A stretch of 55,244 bases of DNA from an uncultured Opitutaceae bacterium (GTDB lineage Bacteria > Verrucomicrobiota > Verrucomicrobiia > Opitutales > Opitutaceae): positions 1-55,244 of the forward strand of contig CALFXL010000041.1 in NCBI GenBank assembly GCA_937958045.1. Reading direction: 5' to 3'. The notes under the pieces are model-generated. The model was not told where the DNA came from and made no database searches. It was given only the letters and a program-made list of their open reading frames with translations. Positions 1 through 9,574 of this stretch are shown in pieces (within the stretch, counting starts at the first letter, position 1; the number at the start of each line of letters is the position of its first letter). The translations under genes and the position numbers were made by a program.

Positions 1-1096
1 TATCGGTATTATAGTAGCTCGAGATCCCGGCGACATGACCCGTCTCGTTGCGGAGTTGGGGCGACGTTTGATACATCGAGTTGGTTTGGATGTCCGCGGG
101 CTTGTCGGGCGTGATGTCGGTGGTGACGCCGTTATGATAGAGCCAGCTCTGCGAACCGGCGAAAACCGGGCCCGAATAAACATAACTGCTGCCAACGACC
201 ATGCCGGTTTCATTGAGATCGCTGACGTAGCTGTTGCGCTGTCCGGTCTCGGAATTGATAAATTCGTCGCCGGTGAGACCCACGAGGAAGGTCGAGTTTC
301 CGTCGAACATCCACGTGCTGTACGAGTAGGCGCTCTCGCTTGGGAAGGGCGGTGGCAGGGTGTCGTCGTAACGCTCGGAACGCCCGATCACCTGACCGGC
401 GTTGTTGATGTGGCTGGCGATGCTGTGACGATAGCCGTTTTCGCGGACAAATTCCCGGCCGGCGGGACTGATGACGCGCGTGGTTTCGCCGTCATAAAAC
501 CAAGTCGCCAGACCGCTCGGGTACTCGCCATCGAAGACGATGGAATGGCCCACGACTTGTCCCACTTGGTTCAGCTGCGCGGAGTTGAAATCAGGGATGA
601 AGAACTGTGTTCCCAGAGAAGGATTCCCGTGACGGAAACCATCGCTGCGCGTGAACTCCGGAGAAGTCGGACTGATTTCCTTCGTTGAAACGCCATCGTA
701 CAACCAGATCGCATCCCCCGGCGCGAAAGTCCCTTCGATATATTGAGCCGCGAAGCCGATGACATGGCCGGCGTTGTTGATTTCAAGCGGTTCGCTCCAC
801 CGACTGCCGTTGGAGGAAATGAACTCCTCGGTGAGAAGACTGATGTTGCGCGTGGTGTTGCCGTCGAAGAGCCATGCGGCCCGGTCTGTGTGGCCCACCT
901 GCGTGATGGATCGATAACCGGTCACCTGGCCGGAGTCATTGATGTCGATGATTTGGTTTCTGCCCGAGGGGAGCCCGATCCGTTCGAGACTCACGGGCGT
1001 GATTTCGGCAGAGGCGAGAGGCACAAGCGAAGTAAAAGCGGCGGTGGCCGCGAGCGGGCGCAAACCCGCGCTGCGAAGAAGCGATGTCGTTTTCAT
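1..1096 (-). CDS. Secreted repeat protein (HAF/DUF3466-like), C-terminus cut off
   Basis: An open frame starts at the ATG at 1096 and runs off the left edge (365 codons visible). Residues 1-30 look like a signal peptide (MKTTSLLRSAG..., ending near PLASA). The rest is a tandem repeat of about 65-70 residues, at least five copies. Each copy contains an INNAGQVIG-like segment followed by an AWLYDG or TWFYDG-like segment and then a T.EISP or T.VISP segment. This is the pattern of the extracellular HAF-type repeat family, which is expected to fold as a beta-propeller; function is unknown. It follows mnmA on the same strand with a gap of about 137 bases. I cannot see whether a PEP-CTERM or other sorting tail exists because the end is missing. 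The repeat assignment is by motif, so the family name is moderately sure; coding status and strand are well supported. Confidence 0.75.
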   Translation of the reverse strand, partial: MKTTSLLRSAGLRPLAATAAFTSLVPLASAEITPVSLERIGLPSGRNQIIDINDSGQVTGYRSITQVGHTDRAAWLFDGNTTRNISLLTEEFISSNGSRWSEPLEINNAGHVIGFAAQYIEGTFAPGDAIWLYDGVSTKEISPTSPEFTRSDGFRHGNPSLGTQFFIPDFNSAQLNQVGQVVGHSIVFDGEYPSGLATWFYDGETTRVISPAGREFVRENGYRHSIASHINNAGQVIGRSERYDDTLPPPFPSESAYSYSTWMFDGNSTFLVGLTGDEFINSETGQRNSYVSDLNETGMVVGSSYVYSGPVFAGSQSWLYHNGVTTDITPDKPADIQTNSMYQTSPQLRNETGHVAGISSYYNTD

Positions 1097-1217
1097 AAGG
1101 CGGGCGTCCCGGTCGCCGGGACGCGGTTACGTATGATGCGCCTTATGTCGGGCAAACGGGGCCGCGGGTTTTTCGGAAAAAACCACGCACAGAATGCCTA
1201 ATGCAGCACAGGGAGTC

Positions 1218-1238
1218 TGTAGTTGAAAATCAACTACA
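1218..1238 (-). terminator. Hairpin overlapping the mnmA stop codon
   Basis: A perfect 9-bp stem (TGTAGTTGA / TCAACTACA) with a 3-nt loop includes the mnmA stop codon. No T-run follows, so it is at best a weak or processing-type 3' end. A second small stem (GGTTTTT / AAAAACC, 1167-1184) lies further downstream in the same gap. Confidence 0.3.
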
Positions 1239-2337
1239 CGTACACGCCGCCGCCGAGAAGCCGCTCGCCATGGTAGATTGCAAGGATCTGGCCCGACGCG
1301 AGGCCGCGCTGAGGCATGGAGAAACGAACGCGCGCCGTCGTCGCCTGTGTTTCGCCCGGTCCGGGCGCGTCGGGGATGAACTCGATCGGAACGCGCGGAT
1401 CGCGATACCGCACCCGGCCTTCGAGCGGGCGCGGTTCGGTGATGGGCGGGCAATTCCACGAAACCGAATGTACCCGAGCTTCGGATACAAAAAGCCCGGG
1501 CGCTTCGGCGCCGTCGAACGCCACGAGCAGCGCGCGGTCCGCGGAGCGTTTGCCGACGACGACGTAGGCTTTGTTGTCGGTGTTGGACGGAATGCCGATG
1601 CCCTTGCGCTGGCCGAGGGTGAAGTAGTGCAGTCCGCGATGTTCGCCGAGCACGCGGCCGTCGTCGGCGCGGATGATGGGACCGGGTTCGTCGGGCACGT
1701 ATTGGCGGAGGAAATCCTGCATCTTCACTTCCCCGATGAAGCAGATGCCCTGGCTGTCTTTTTTGTCCGCGGTGACGAGCCCCGCTTCGCGCGCGAGCGA
1801 GCGAAGCTCCGGTTTGGGCAGATGGCCGATGGGGAAACGCGCGTCGGCGAGCTGTTCCTGCGAAAGCAAGGTGAGGAAATACGATTGGTCTTTGTTTTTG
1901 TCCGCGCCTTCGAGCAGCGACCAAGTGCCGTCGGGATTTTGTTCGCGACGCGCGTAGTGACCGGTGGCGACCGCGGAGAAACCATGGTCGCGCGCCCAGG
2001 CGCGAAACACGCCGAACTTGATCTCGCGATTGCACATGATGTCGGGATTCGGCGTGAGTCCGCGACGATAACCATCGAGCAGATAATCCACGATGCGCTC
2101 GCGATAATCGCGCATGAGATTCACCACATGAAACTCGATGCCGAGGCGATCGGCGACCGCGCGCGCGTCTTCGATGTCCTGCATCCACGGGCAATTGCCG
2201 ATGATGTTGTCCTCGTTGATCCAGTTTTTCATGTACGCGCCGACGATGTCGTAGCCCTGCCGTTTGAGCAGAAGGGCGGCGACCGAGCTGTCGACGCCGC
2301 CGGAGAGGGCGACGAGGATCTTTTCGCGAGTGGACAT
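1234..2337 (-). CDS. mnmA: tRNA-specific 2-thiouridylase MnmA
   Basis: This enzyme installs the 2-thio group on uridine 34 of tRNA-Lys, -Glu and -Gln in the cytoplasm. The ATP-binding PP-loop LSGGVDSS lies at about residues 11-18. The two catalytic cysteines are visible: Cys102 in NPDIMCNREIKFG and Cys199 in DSQGICFIGEV. The substrate-recognition segment ISF/LTPNP is also present. The length of 367 aa is normal for the family. I chose the ATG at 2337 because MSTREKILVALSGG matches where family members begin. A longer reading from a TTG at 2373 would add an atypical 12-residue leader and crowd the divergent gene that starts at 2430. It lies immediately upstream of the secreted repeat protein on the same strand, with no functional link apparent. 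Confidence 0.95.
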   Translation of the reverse strand: MSTREKILVALSGGVDSSVAALLLKRQGYDIVGAYMKNWINEDNIIGNCPWMQDIEDARAVADRLGIEFHVVNLMRDYRERIVDYLLDGYRRGLTPNPDIMCNREIKFGVFRAWARDHGFSAVATGHYARREQNPDGTWSLLEGADKNKDQSYFLTLLSQEQLADARFPIGHLPKPELRSLAREAGLVTADKKDSQGICFIGEVKMQDFLRQYVPDEPGPIIRADDGRVLGEHRGLHYFTLGQRKGIGIPSNTDNKAYVVVGKRSADRALLVAFDGAEAPGLFVSEARVHSVSWNCPPITEPRPLEGRVRYRDPRVPIEFIPDAPGPGETQATTARVRFSMPQRGLASGQILAIYHGERLLGGGVYV

Positions 2338-2429
2338 TCCGCTGAAAACACGGGCGCGACGCGCGCTCGTCAACCGATCGTAACAGTGCCGGCCTTTACT
2401 CGCGTGTGAGGATCGCGCAAGGTGCGCCC

Positions 2430-3359
2430 ATGAGAATGCGTTACCTCCTTCCGGCTTTTCTCGTGTGGGTTTCTCCCGCCCTGGCGCAATTCGGTGTTGC
2501 GGTCTCCGCGCCGCAACGACCGATCCCTGCCGTCGAACACGTGTTGATCATCAGCATCGACGGATTGCGTCCCGATCGCGCGTTGTGGGCGGACATGCCG
2601 GTGCTGCGGTCGATGGCGAAAAATGGCGCGTACACATTCTGGGCGCGCACGACGGCGGTTTCGATCACGCTGCCTTCGCACACGAGCATGCTCACGGGCG
2701 TGACACCGCGGAAACACGGCGTCGAGTGGAACAGCGATCTGCCGTTAAACGAACCCGTCTATCCGCGCGTGCCGACGGTTTTTGAACTCGCGAAAAACGC
2801 CGGCTACACGACGGCGCTCATCGCGGGAAAATCGAAATTCTCCACACTCGCGAAGCCGGGCACCGTCACCTGGACCGCGATTCCCGAAGCGAAAAACTCC
2901 AGCGGTTCGCACGCGACGGTCACGGCCGCGGCCGCGCGCATCATCGAAGAACACAAGCCGGCGTTGATCGTGGTGCACTACAACGAAGTGGATTCCACGG
3001 GACATAAGTACGGCTGGGGCTCTGCGGAGCAATTTGCGAAGATCGAAGAAACGGATCGCGAACTCGGGCATTTGTTGGAAGCGCTCGATCGCGCTGGTAT
3101 CCGAAATTCCACGACCATCATCGTCTCGGCCGATCACGGTGGCGCAGGACGCACGCACGGACCGGACGATGCGCGCAGTCGTCACATCCCATGGATCGCG
3201 AGTGGCGCCGGCGTGGTGAAAGGCATCGATCTCACGCAGGACGCCGACCTGCAGGTGGACACGGAAGACACCTGCGTGACCGCGTGCTGGCTGCTCGGTC
3301 TGCCGCTGTTGCCGTATTTCGACGGCAAACCAGTTTTGTCGGCCTTCGACATTCCGTAG
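2430..3359 (+). CDS. Secreted type I phosphodiesterase / nucleotide pyrophosphatase (alkaline phosphatase superfamily)
   Basis: The product (309 aa) has a signal peptide (MRMRYLLPAFLVWVSPALA) and one alkaline-phosphatase-like domain of the nucleotide pyrophosphatase/phosphodiesterase type. The metal-site segments are visible: IISIDGLRPD near the N-terminus, the nucleophile region ITLPSHTSMLTG, VHYNEVDSTGHKYG, and SADHGG. Such enzymes hydrolyse phosphodiesters or pyrophosphates outside the cytoplasm with two Zn2+ ions; the natural substrate cannot be told. The ATG at 2430 is preferred over a GTG at 2406 because it sits 5 nt after an AAGGTG ribosome binding site and begins the signal peptide directly. 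It is divergent from mnmA (92-base gap) and followed by the GH13 gene. Confidence 0.85.
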   Translation: MRMRYLLPAFLVWVSPALAQFGVAVSAPQRPIPAVEHVLIISIDGLRPDRALWADMPVLRSMAKNGAYTFWARTTAVSITLPSHTSMLTGVTPRKHGVEWNSDLPLNEPVYPRVPTVFELAKNAGYTTALIAGKSKFSTLAKPGTVTWTAIPEAKNSSGSHATVTAAAARIIEEHKPALIVVHYNEVDSTGHKYGWGSAEQFAKIEETDRELGHLLEALDRAGIRNSTTIIVSADHGGAGRTHGPDDARSRHIPWIASGAGVVKGIDLTQDADLQVDTEDTCVTACWLLGLPLLPYFDGKPVLSAFDIP

Positions 3360-3487
3360 GGCTGGCGGCACTACACGCGCGTGAGGTGAGTAACCGTTTT
3401 GTTTCGCGCGCGTTGCCGGCGAAAACCTTTGCGCGACTTTAGCCCTTGTCCGCGAGCTGGCATGCCGGATGATAGCGGACCGCTACG

Positions 3488-5914
3488 ATGTCTTCCCGCG
3501 AAAAAAAAATCGCTCATGCTTGGCTGGAATCTCCGACCGACGGCGTGATCGAGCTCGTGCACGATTGGCGGGCCCGACACACCCCGCCGCTCGTGCTGTC
3601 CGGCCCGGATGCGCCGCGCTTCGCCACGCTCACGAAAGTGCCCGATTATGTGTACGGTGCGACGAGCGCTTATTTCGTCAACAAGCAGGGCGAGATTTTC
3701 TTTTTTCTGAAAATCAAAGATCATCCCGGCCTCTTGGAGACCGACGTGTATCTCGCGGCAGATTTTAATGGCTGGGGCGACGCGGTGGGACAGGATGCGT
3801 GGCGTTTGCGACGCACGACGCTCGCGGGCGACGATGTGTTGCTGTTAAACGGCGCGGCAGAGCGTTTTTTCGCGCACCCGCCGATGCGCTTCAAATTTGT
3901 GACCGGCGATCACCGCTGGCTCGAAGTGCCGGCGACCGCGCCGAACGCCGCGCGCGATGAAGGCGGGAATGTGAACTACCGGATCGATTCGCATCGCACG
4001 GGGCAGCATCTGTTCGCGTTCACGTTGCCGACGCCCGCGGATTTGTCCGCCGGGTGGACGGTGTCGTGGCAGGGCGGGGAAGGTGTGCCGCTGCGACCGG
4101 GCGCGTTTTTTTATCGTCTCGAATCGCGCGCAAAACTCGGCGCGCTGGTGAACGGCAACGAAACGGTTTTCCGCTTGTTCGCGCCGCGTGCGCGTCGCGT
4201 CGATTTGTGCGTGTGCGCCCGGCTCGAGGATCAAGCGACACCGCATCGTTATGCGATGACGAAGCGCGCGGATCACACATGGGACGTCACGCTCACGCAG
4301 AATCTGCACGGCTGGTTTTATTGGTATCTCGTCGATGGACCCAACGACGCATTTGGGCATTTCGATCCGACGATGCGCGTGCTCGATCCGTATGCGCTCG
4401 CGACGGTGAGTCGTCACGGTCCGGGCATCGTGGTGGACCGCAGCACGCTCGCGCCGGCCGATCGGAGTTTTGCGACGCCGGCTTGGCAGGATCTCGTGAT
4501 CGCGGAAGCGCATGTGCGTGATCTGACCACGCACGCGCCGGTCAAGCTGAAGCCGGACGAACGCCTCGGTTTCACGGGCCTGCGCAAGTGGGTGGAAAGC
4601 CCCGAATTTTACCTGCACCACCTCGGCGTGAACGCGGTGGAGTTGCAGCCGATCCAAGAGGCGGACAACCGCAACCGCGACGATTATCAATGGGGCTACA
4701 TGACCGCGAACTACTTCGCGCCCGCGAGTGCGTTCTCGCTGCAGCCGGAGAAGGCCTCGGGCATCCGCGAGTTTCAGGATTTGGTGGCGGCGTTTCACCG
4801 GCGCGGCATGGCGGTGATTCTCGACGTGGTATACAATCACGTGGGCGAGCCCGCGCATCTGTTGTTTGTCGACAAACTGTACTATTTCGAAGTCGAGCCC
4901 GACGGGAAACTTTCCAACTGGAGCGGCTGCGGCAACGACCTGCGCGCATCGTCGGCGATGGCGCTGCGACTGATCATCGATAGCTGCGTGCATTTGATCG
5001 AGACCTTCGGCGTCGATGGTTTCCGTTTCGATCTCGCGGATCTCGTCGGGCTCGAACCGCTCAAGCAGATCGAGAAAGCCCTCAAGCGCGTGAAGCCCGA
5101 CGTGATCCTGATCGCGGAGCCGTGGAGTTTTCGCGGACACATCGGCGGCGCGTTGCGCGACACCGGCTGGGCGTCGTGGAACGATGGATACAGAAACTTC
5201 GTGCGCGATTTCGTGCGCGGCGGCGGCACGCGCGAAGGCTACGAATATTTTCTCAAAGGCTCGCCCTGGCACTACGCGAAATGGCCCGCGCAAACGGTGA
5301 ATTACACGGAATCGCACGACGACCGCACGTGGATCGACGTGATCACGGAAAATCCCGACGGCAATGGCCACTCGCCCACAGCCAACGACCGCCGGCGCAC
5401 GCATCTGATGGCGGCGATTTTGTTTTCCTCGATCGGCATTCCGATGATTTCGGCGGGGCAGGACTTTCTCCGCTCGAAACAAGGCGTGAACAACACCTAC
5501 CTGCGCGGCGATCTCAACGCGCTGGATTACCGTCGCATCTTCCGCTTTCCCTCCTCGCACGCGTATTTTGCGGATTGGATCGCGTTTCGCCGCTCGGAAG
5601 CAGGCGCGCTGCTGCGGCTCTATTCGCGTCCGCCGGACCGGTATTTTCGTTTCTTCTTCGCCCCCGATTCGACCGCCGCGGCAACGGTTTATAATGCCGA
5701 TCACACACATGGTCCGCATCGTTTGCTCTTCGCGGTGAACCCGACTCAGCAAGACGTGTTCATCCCGATCGGCGCCGAGCTCGCGTCCGGTCGTTGGCGG
5801 CAACTCGCCGACCACGAACAGTTTTTCCTTTCCGCGCCGCCGCGGCACGCCGAGCCGGTCGAAGCGGAGCTGTTTGTACCGGCGCTCGGCTGCGGTTTGT
5901 GGATCGAAAGTTGA
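3488..5914 (+). CDS. GH13 alpha-glucan debranching enzyme (pullulanase/isoamylase-type, with CBM48-like N-terminus)
   Basis: The 808-aa product has N-terminal beta-sandwich regions (VYLAADFNGWGDA at about 90-100, then a second carbohydrate-binding-like domain) and a GH13 (beta/alpha)8 barrel. The four GH13 motifs are complete. Region I is LDVVYNHVG (Asp446, His451). Region II is GFRFDLADLV (nucleophile Asp515). Region III is LIAEPWSF (acid Glu544). Region IV is ESHDD (His610, Asp611). YQWGYMTANYFAP resembles the YNWGY motif of type I pullulanases and isoamylases, so alpha-1,6 debranching of glycogen or dextrins is the best reading. A branching enzyme is less likely. No signal peptide is seen, so it probably acts on intracellular glycogen. 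The start at 3488 lacks a clear Shine-Dalgarno sequence. The 128-base gap before it holds nothing I recognise. Confidence 0.85.
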   Translation: MSSREKKIAHAWLESPTDGVIELVHDWRARHTPPLVLSGPDAPRFATLTKVPDYVYGATSAYFVNKQGEIFFFLKIKDHPGLLETDVYLAADFNGWGDAVGQDAWRLRRTTLAGDDVLLLNGAAERFFAHPPMRFKFVTGDHRWLEVPATAPNAARDEGGNVNYRIDSHRTGQHLFAFTLPTPADLSAGWTVSWQGGEGVPLRPGAFFYRLESRAKLGALVNGNETVFRLFAPRARRVDLCVCARLEDQATPHRYAMTKRADHTWDVTLTQNLHGWFYWYLVDGPNDAFGHFDPTMRVLDPYALATVSRHGPGIVVDRSTLAPADRSFATPAWQDLVIAEAHVRDLTTHAPVKLKPDERLGFTGLRKWVESPEFYLHHLGVNAVELQPIQEADNRNRDDYQWGYMTANYFAPASAFSLQPEKASGIREFQDLVAAFHRRGMAVILDVVYNHVGEPAHLLFVDKLYYFEVEPDGKLSNWSGCGNDLRASSAMALRLIIDSCVHLIETFGVDGFRFDLADLVGLEPLKQIEKALKRVKPDVILIAEPWSFRGHIGGALRDTGWASWNDGYRNFVRDFVRGGGTREGYEYFLKGSPWHYAKWPAQTVNYTESHDDRTWIDVITENPDGNGHSPTANDRRRTHLMAAILFSSIGIPMISAGQDFLRSKQGVNNTYLRGDLNALDYRRIFRFPSSHAYFADWIAFRRSEAGALLRLYSRPPDRYFRFFFAPDSTAAATVYNADHTHGPHRLLFAVNPTQQDVFIPIGAELASGRWRQLADHEQFFLSAPPRHAEPVEAELFVPALGCGLWIES

Positions 5915-6123
5915 GGGAAATGCGCTTTGCCGCGCCTAACTCCGAGGTGCGGCGGGTGATCTTCGTGCAGAATTTGGCATCTGCTGCGCATGTTTGACGC
6001 GAAACCGCCAAAACCCTTGCCAATCCCCCGGTCTGGGCATTTCACTGACGTTCCCGCGTCGCAGGATGCGGCTAACACTCACTCAGCAAATAACCCAACC
6101 TACTGTAGAAATCGGAGTCTCCC

Positions 6124-7170
6124 ATGGCAGTTAAAGTTGCTATCAATGGTTTCGGCCGCATCGGCCGCCTCGTCTTCCGCGCTCTCGTTGAGCAAGGCCT
6201 CCTCGGTACCACGCTCGACGTTGTCGCGGTCGGCGACATCGTCCCGGCGGACAATCTCGCTTACCTGCTCAAGTACGACTCTACGCAGGGCAAGTTCCAG
6301 GGCACCGTCAGCTCCAAGAAGTCGGCCGCCGACAAGGCCGAAGACGACGTGCTCGTGGTCAACGGCAAGGATATCCTCGTCGTTTCCGCCAAGACGCCCG
6401 CCGATCTGCCGTGGGCCAAACTGGGTGTCGATCTCGTGATCGAATCCACCGGTCTCTTCACCGACGCCGAAAAGGCCAAGGGCCACCTCGCCGCCGGTGC
6501 CAAGAAGGTCATCATCTCCGCTCCGGCGAAGGGTGAAGACATCACCGTCGTCATGGGCGTGAACGACGACAAGCTCGACCTCGCCAAGCACAACATCATC
6601 TCCAACGCCTCCTGCACGACGAACTGCTTGGCCCCGATCGTCTCCGTGCTCCTTAAGGAAGGCTACGGCGTCGTCGAAGGGCTCATGACCACGATCCACT
6701 CTTACACCGCGACCCAGAAGACGGTCGACGGTCCTTCCAAGAAGGACTGGAAGGGTGGCCGCTCCGCCGCCATCAACATCATCCCGTCCTCGACCGGCGC
6801 CGCCAAGGCCACCGCGCTCGTTCTCCCCGAGGTCAAGGGCAAGCTCACCGGTATGTCCTTCCGCGTTCCGACGCCCACCGTGTCGGTTGTCGACCTCACC
6901 GTGAAGACCGAGAAGCCCACCTCGCTCGCCGAGATCAAGGCCGCCATGAAGAAGGCCTCCGAGACCTACCTCAAGGGCGTGCTCGGCTACACCGAAGACG
7001 AAGTCGCCTCCACCGACTTCATCCACGACAGCCTCTCGTCGATCTTCGACGCCGGCTCCTCGATCGAGCTCAACCCGACCTTCTTCAAGCTCGTCAGCTG
7101 GTATGACAACGAATGGGGCTACAGCAACCGCGTCGTCGATCTCACCAAGAAGATCGCCGCCAAGCTGTAA
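6124..7170 (+). CDS. gapA: Type I glyceraldehyde-3-phosphate dehydrogenase
   Basis: It oxidises glyceraldehyde 3-phosphate to 1,3-bisphosphoglycerate with NAD+ in cytoplasmic glycolysis. The Rossmann motif NGFGRIGRL is at residues 8-16 and the catalytic motif SNASCTTNC carries Cys164. The C-terminal SWYDNEWGYSNRVVDL is typical. At 348 aa it is slightly long, with an insert around residues 62-75 (SSKKSAADKAEDD). A good ribosome binding site, GGAG at 6114-6117, sits 6 nt before the ATG, which is unusual in this window and fits strong expression. Codon use is strongly biased to C-ending codons, as in highly expressed genes. It is the first gene of the run gapA-pgk-tpiA; the 209-base gap upstream presumably holds the promoter, but I see no convincing boxes. 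Confidence 0.97.
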   Translation: MAVKVAINGFGRIGRLVFRALVEQGLLGTTLDVVAVGDIVPADNLAYLLKYDSTQGKFQGTVSSKKSAADKAEDDVLVVNGKDILVVSAKTPADLPWAKLGVDLVIESTGLFTDAEKAKGHLAAGAKKVIISAPAKGEDITVVMGVNDDKLDLAKHNIISNASCTTNCLAPIVSVLLKEGYGVVEGLMTTIHSYTATQKTVDGPSKKDWKGGRSAAINIIPSSTGAAKATALVLPEVKGKLTGMSFRVPTPTVSVVDLTVKTEKPTSLAEIKAAMKKASETYLKGVLGYTEDEVASTDFIHDSLSSIFDAGSSIELNPTFFKLVSWYDNEWGYSNRVVDLTKKIAAKL

Positions 7171-7194
7171 GCACTCTCTACACCTCTAAAAACT

Positions 7195-7265
7195 GAACCA
7201 CAGAGGCACGGAGTCCACGGAGGTTTTCTGAAAACGCCTCTGTGCTCTCTGTGACTCTGTGGTTC
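7195..7265 (+). repeat. Imperfect palindrome built from CACAGAG-type short repeats, gapA-pgk gap
   Basis: The left arm begins GAACCACAGAGGC and contains three degenerate copies of a CAC(A/G)GAG unit. The right arm ends CTCTGTGACTCTGTGGTTC. Around the centre, TTTTC-TG-AAAA closes the fold. The whole can form a long imperfect hairpin in the gapA-pgk transcript, ending 13 nt before the pgk ATG. From memory, similar CTCTGTG strings are scattered in intergenic regions of other Verrucomicrobiota and Planctomycetota; that was not checked here. Confidence 0.7.
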
Positions 7266-7278
7266 TTCTTTTCTAACA

Positions 7279-8553
<1,275 letters not shown>

Positions 8554-8566
8554 TCACTCCTATTGA

Positions 8567-8640
8567 ACAGAAGGTAACGAAGAGAACGAAGCGCCCAAAG
8601 TCTGCTTCGTCTCTTCTTCGTTACCTTCGTTATCTTCTGT
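8567..8640 (+). repeat. Imperfect palindrome built from GTAACGAAG-type short repeats, pgk-tpiA gap
   Basis: The left arm reads ACAGAAGGTAACGAAG, then AGAACGAAGC. The right arm reads GCTTCGTCTCTTCTTCGTTACC, then TTCGTTATCTTCTGT; each block is a run of degenerate (G/A)TAACGAAG units. The arms pair over most of their length around a loop near 8593-8603. It ends 13 nt before the tpiA ATG, the same distance as the gapA-pgk palindrome from pgk, but it belongs to a different sequence family. Confidence 0.7.
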
Positions 8641-8653
8641 AAAATCCATTTTT

Positions 8654-9421
8654 ATGATCAGGAAAAAACTCATCGCCGGTAACTGGAAGATGAACAAGAC
8701 CGCTCCCGAGGGCCTTTCCCTCGCGCAGGAGTTGGTCGCCGAACTCGGCAAAACCGTCGACGTCGACATCGTCGTTTGCCCTCCCTTCACCTCGCTCGAA
8801 AGCGTCGGCAAAGCGCTCGACGGCTCCACCGTGAAACTCGGTGCGCAAAACATGCATCCGGAGGCCAGCGGGGCCTTCACGGGCGAAGTCTCCGCCTCGA
8901 TGCTGCGCGCGTTTTTCGCGACGCACGTCATCCTCGGCCACAGCGAACGCCGCCAGTACTTCGGCGAGACCGATGAATTCATCAACAAGAAGGTCATCGC
9001 CGCGCTCAAGAACCAGCTCCGCCCGATCCTCTGCGTGGGCGAAACGCTCGCCGAACGCGAAGCCGGTTCGACGCTCAAGGTCGTGCAGACGCAAGTCGAA
9101 GCCGGCCTCGAAGGCGTGAGCAAGGAGCTCGCGACCAACGTCGTCATCGCGTACGAACCCGTGTGGGCCATCGGCACCGGCAAGGTCGCCACGACCGAGC
9201 AGGCGCAGGAAGTGCACGCGTTCATCCGCACGCTCCTCACCAAACTCTTCGGCGAACAAGTCGCGCAGAAGGTCCGCATCCTCTACGGCGGTTCCATGAA
9301 GCCGGCCAACGCGCCCGAACTGCTCGCGCAAAAAGACATCGACGGCGGTCTCATCGGCGGCGCGTCGTTGGAATCGCGCAGCTTCGTCGAGCTCGTCAAA
9401 GCCGCGGCCGCGGTGAAGTAA
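8654..9421 (+). CDS. tpiA: Triose-phosphate isomerase
   Basis: It interconverts dihydroxyacetone phosphate and glyceraldehyde 3-phosphate. All catalytic residues are in place: Lys12 in AGNWKMNK, His96 in GHSERR, and Glu168 in AYEPVWAIGTG. The phosphate-binding loop ILYGGSMKPAN and GGLIGGASL are near the C-terminus. The length of 255 aa is normal. It is the last gene of the glycolytic run and is followed by a strong bidirectional terminator. It would also receive the dihydroxyacetone phosphate that the PdxA/DUF1537 pair of the neighbouring operon is predicted to make, although the two operons are separated by the terminator. Confidence 0.97.
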   Translation: MIRKKLIAGNWKMNKTAPEGLSLAQELVAELGKTVDVDIVVCPPFTSLESVGKALDGSTVKLGAQNMHPEASGAFTGEVSASMLRAFFATHVILGHSERRQYFGETDEFINKKVIAALKNQLRPILCVGETLAEREAGSTLKVVQTQVEAGLEGVSKELATNVVIAYEPVWAIGTGKVATTEQAQEVHAFIRTLLTKLFGEQVAQKVRILYGGSMKPANAPELLAQKDIDGGLIGGASLESRSFVELVKAAAAVK

Positions 9422-9426
9422 CGCCC

Positions 9427-9450
9427 AGCGCGGTGTGAAGCCGCTCCTAC
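9427..9450. repeat. REP-like element
   Basis: On the minus strand the sequence reads GTAGGAGCGGCTTCACACCG, followed by CGC. This closely resembles the GTAGGAGCGGCTT core of REP elements known from Pseudomonas and other bacteria. One copy abuts the terminator palindrome that begins at 9448. Confidence 0.5.
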
Positions 9451-9500
9451 CAAAATAAGAAGCCCGGAACGGTAACCGTTCCGGGCTTCTTATTTTGGTA
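9448..9500. terminator. 53-nt perfect palindrome, bidirectional terminator between tpiA and rhaA
   Basis: The arms pair without a mismatch around a single central base at 9474 (26 bp per arm; core AAGAAGCCCGGAACGGT). The A/T-rich outer arms (AAAATAAG / CTTATTTT) supply a T-rich tail on both strands. It lies between two convergent genes, so it can end both transcripts. Confidence 0.85.
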
Positions 9501-9519
9501 GATCACGCCGACATTGGTC

Positions 9520-9560
9520 GGACGTAGGACTTATAGGACCTATAGATCCCATAAGTCCCC
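9520..9560. repeat. Short-repeat array of TATAGGAC type
   Basis: The stretch reads as degenerate heptamer-like units (GTAGGACT, TATAGGACC, TATAGATCCC, ATAAGTCCC) with partial dyad symmetry. It lies between the terminator palindrome and the end of rhaA. It is a third short-repeat family, distinct from those at 7195 and 8567. Confidence 0.5.
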
Positions 9561-9574
9561 TCTTCCGCCGGTCC

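Noticed and set aside
3845..5848. 667-codon open frame on the minus strand opposite the GH13 gene
   Set aside because: The plus strand holds all four GH13 motifs; the minus frame shows no domain.
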